Shown here: piece after piece, positions 4,875-5,524 of the stretch | Layout of the letters: each line of letters starts with the position of its first letter | Position numbering within the stretch: position 1 is the stretch's first letter | Assembly: GCA_030447145.1 (NCBI GenBank) | Contig: JAUJLY010000234.1 | Location: 1-5,524, forward strand | Reading direction: 5' to 3' | Source: Thermomicrobiales bacterium | GTDB taxonomy: Bacteria > Chloroflexota > Chloroflexia > Thermomicrobiales > UBA6265 | DNA length: 5,524 nt | Translations under genes and position numbers: made by a program | The notes under the pieces: model-generated | Seen by the model: only the letters and a program-made list of their open reading frames with translations | Told to the model about the DNA's origin: nothing | The model's database searches: none

Positions 4875-5524
4875 ATGGGCGAACCTTTCACCAGACGCAT
4901 ACCCACAATGGAGGACATTGGCCGTAAGGCCGGAGTGTCAGCGTCCACTGTGTCAAGAGTCATCAACCAGAGCGTCGCCGTCGATCCAGCGACCGAAGAG
5001 CGGGTGCGTGCAGCCATCGACGAACTCGGATATCGGCCGAACCTGCTGGCTCGTAGTTTCCGGCGACGCATCACGCACACCATTGGGCTGCTCGTCCCGG
5101 ACAATTCCAACCCCTTCTTCGCCGAGGTCGCTCGCATGATCGAGGACGCCGGATTTCGGGAAGGCTACAGCGTCATCCTCTGCAATTCTGACCTCTCAAT
5201 GGAAAAGCAGACGGCCTATCTGGACGTGCTGTTGGCAAAGAGGGTGGACGGGCTGATCCTTGTTTCCACTGGTCTCATATCTTCGGACGGCGGACCCGAT
5301 CCCATCGAGCGAGTACTCCAGGCCGGTGTCCCATGTGTCGTCATCGACCGGGATTTGGGAGACCTGCCCGTCGACCAGGTTCTCGTCGACAACGAGATGG
5401 GAGGCTACCTCGCTGGCCGATACCTCGTTGACCTTGGGCATGAGCGCTTCGCCTGCATCGTCGGACCAAGCGAGATCACTCCAAGCGCAGGTCGCTTTGC
5501 TGGTTTTGAGAGTGCACTTGCTGA
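4875..5524 (+). CDS. LacI/GalR-family transcriptional regulator (3' end beyond window)
   Basis: Only the first 216 codons are present; family members are about 330-350 aa. The N-terminal helix-turn-helix is clear at residues 11-32 (TMEDIGRKAGVSASTVSRVINQ), followed by the third helix (ATEERVRAAIDELGYRPN) and hinge helix LLARSFRRR (57-65). The effector-binding domain starts at TIGLLVPDNSNPFFAEV (69-85) and continues through VDGLILVS (124-131), VVIDRD (155-160), VLVDNEMGGYLAGRYLVDLGH (169-189) and SAGRFAGFESAL (204-215). Arg 207 aligns with the effector-contacting arginine of LacI. The hinge residue that is normally leucine is Phe 62. ATG 4875 is chosen because it leaves the usual short leader before the HTH. 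GAGGATCAGG upstream is a modest ribosome binding site, and ATG 4908 would cut into the first helix. It probably represses the upstream transporter through the palindromes at 1131 and 1221; the inducer is unknown. Confidence 0.93.
   Translation, partial: MGEPFTRRIPTMEDIGRKAGVSASTVSRVINQSVAVDPATEERVRAAIDELGYRPNLLARSFRRRITHTIGLLVPDNSNPFFAEVARMIEDAGFREGYSVILCNSDLSMEKQTAYLDVLLAKRVDGLILVSTGLISSDGGPDPIERVLQAGVPCVVIDRDLGDLPVDQVLVDNEMGGYLAGRYLVDLGHERFACIVGPSEITPSAGRFAGFESALA

Noticed and set aside
1..5524. Search for CRISPR arrays, tRNA or rRNA genes, insertion sequences, phage or defence genes
   Set aside because: No spaced direct repeats, transposase-like protein, tRNA-like fold or integration site was seen; the window is explained by metabolic transport and regulation genes.

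Overview
The window looks like an ordinary bacterial carbohydrate-import locus, GC-rich (roughly 60% by eye), with every convincing gene on the + strand. Three traits suggest a Chloroflexota bacterium of the Thermomicrobia/Sphaerobacter type: a solute-binding protein with a twin-arginine signal and no lipoprotein cysteine, an acidic Pro/Thr-rich linker after the signal, and the combination of family-1 ABC genes with a LacI regulator and a nucleoside hydrolase. This placement is an inference from sequence style. A high-GC actinobacterium is the main alternative.

Layout. Positions 8-1006 encode a nucleoside hydrolase of the inosine/uridine-preferring superfamily. Its reading frame is open to the left edge, so the start is not fully certain. 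A 290-base control region (1007-1296) follows. It holds a promoter-like TTGACG-17-TACCTT and a perfect 14-bp LacI-type operator (TGCAAACGTTTGCA, 1131-1144). A one-mismatch copy lies exactly 90 bp further on (1221-1234), followed by a strong ribosome binding site. Next come a periplasmic/extracytoplasmic substrate-binding protein (1297-2691), a 127-base gap with a 13-bp hairpin, a MalF/UgpA-type permease (2819-3775, GTG start preferred), and a MalG/UgpE-type permease (3788-4708). After a 166-base gap with a strong 15-bp stem, a LacI-family repressor starts at 4875 and runs off the right end.

How it works together (inference). The binding protein captures a sugar or sugar-like solute, and the two permeases form the membrane channel. 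An ATPase not encoded here powers transport, and the LacI protein probably represses the operon through the twin operators until the ligand arrives. The hairpin between the binding protein and the permeases fits the usual need for far more binding protein than permease. The nucleoside hydrolase could supply or process ribose-containing compounds, but no sequence evidence ties it to the transporter's substrate.

I see no mobile element, CRISPR array, tRNA or rRNA, and no convincing undescribed multi-gene system. The most unusual item is a perfect 19-bp inverted repeat with a 3-base loop. It lies inside the nucleoside hydrolase coding sequence, exactly over a conserved substrate-binding motif.
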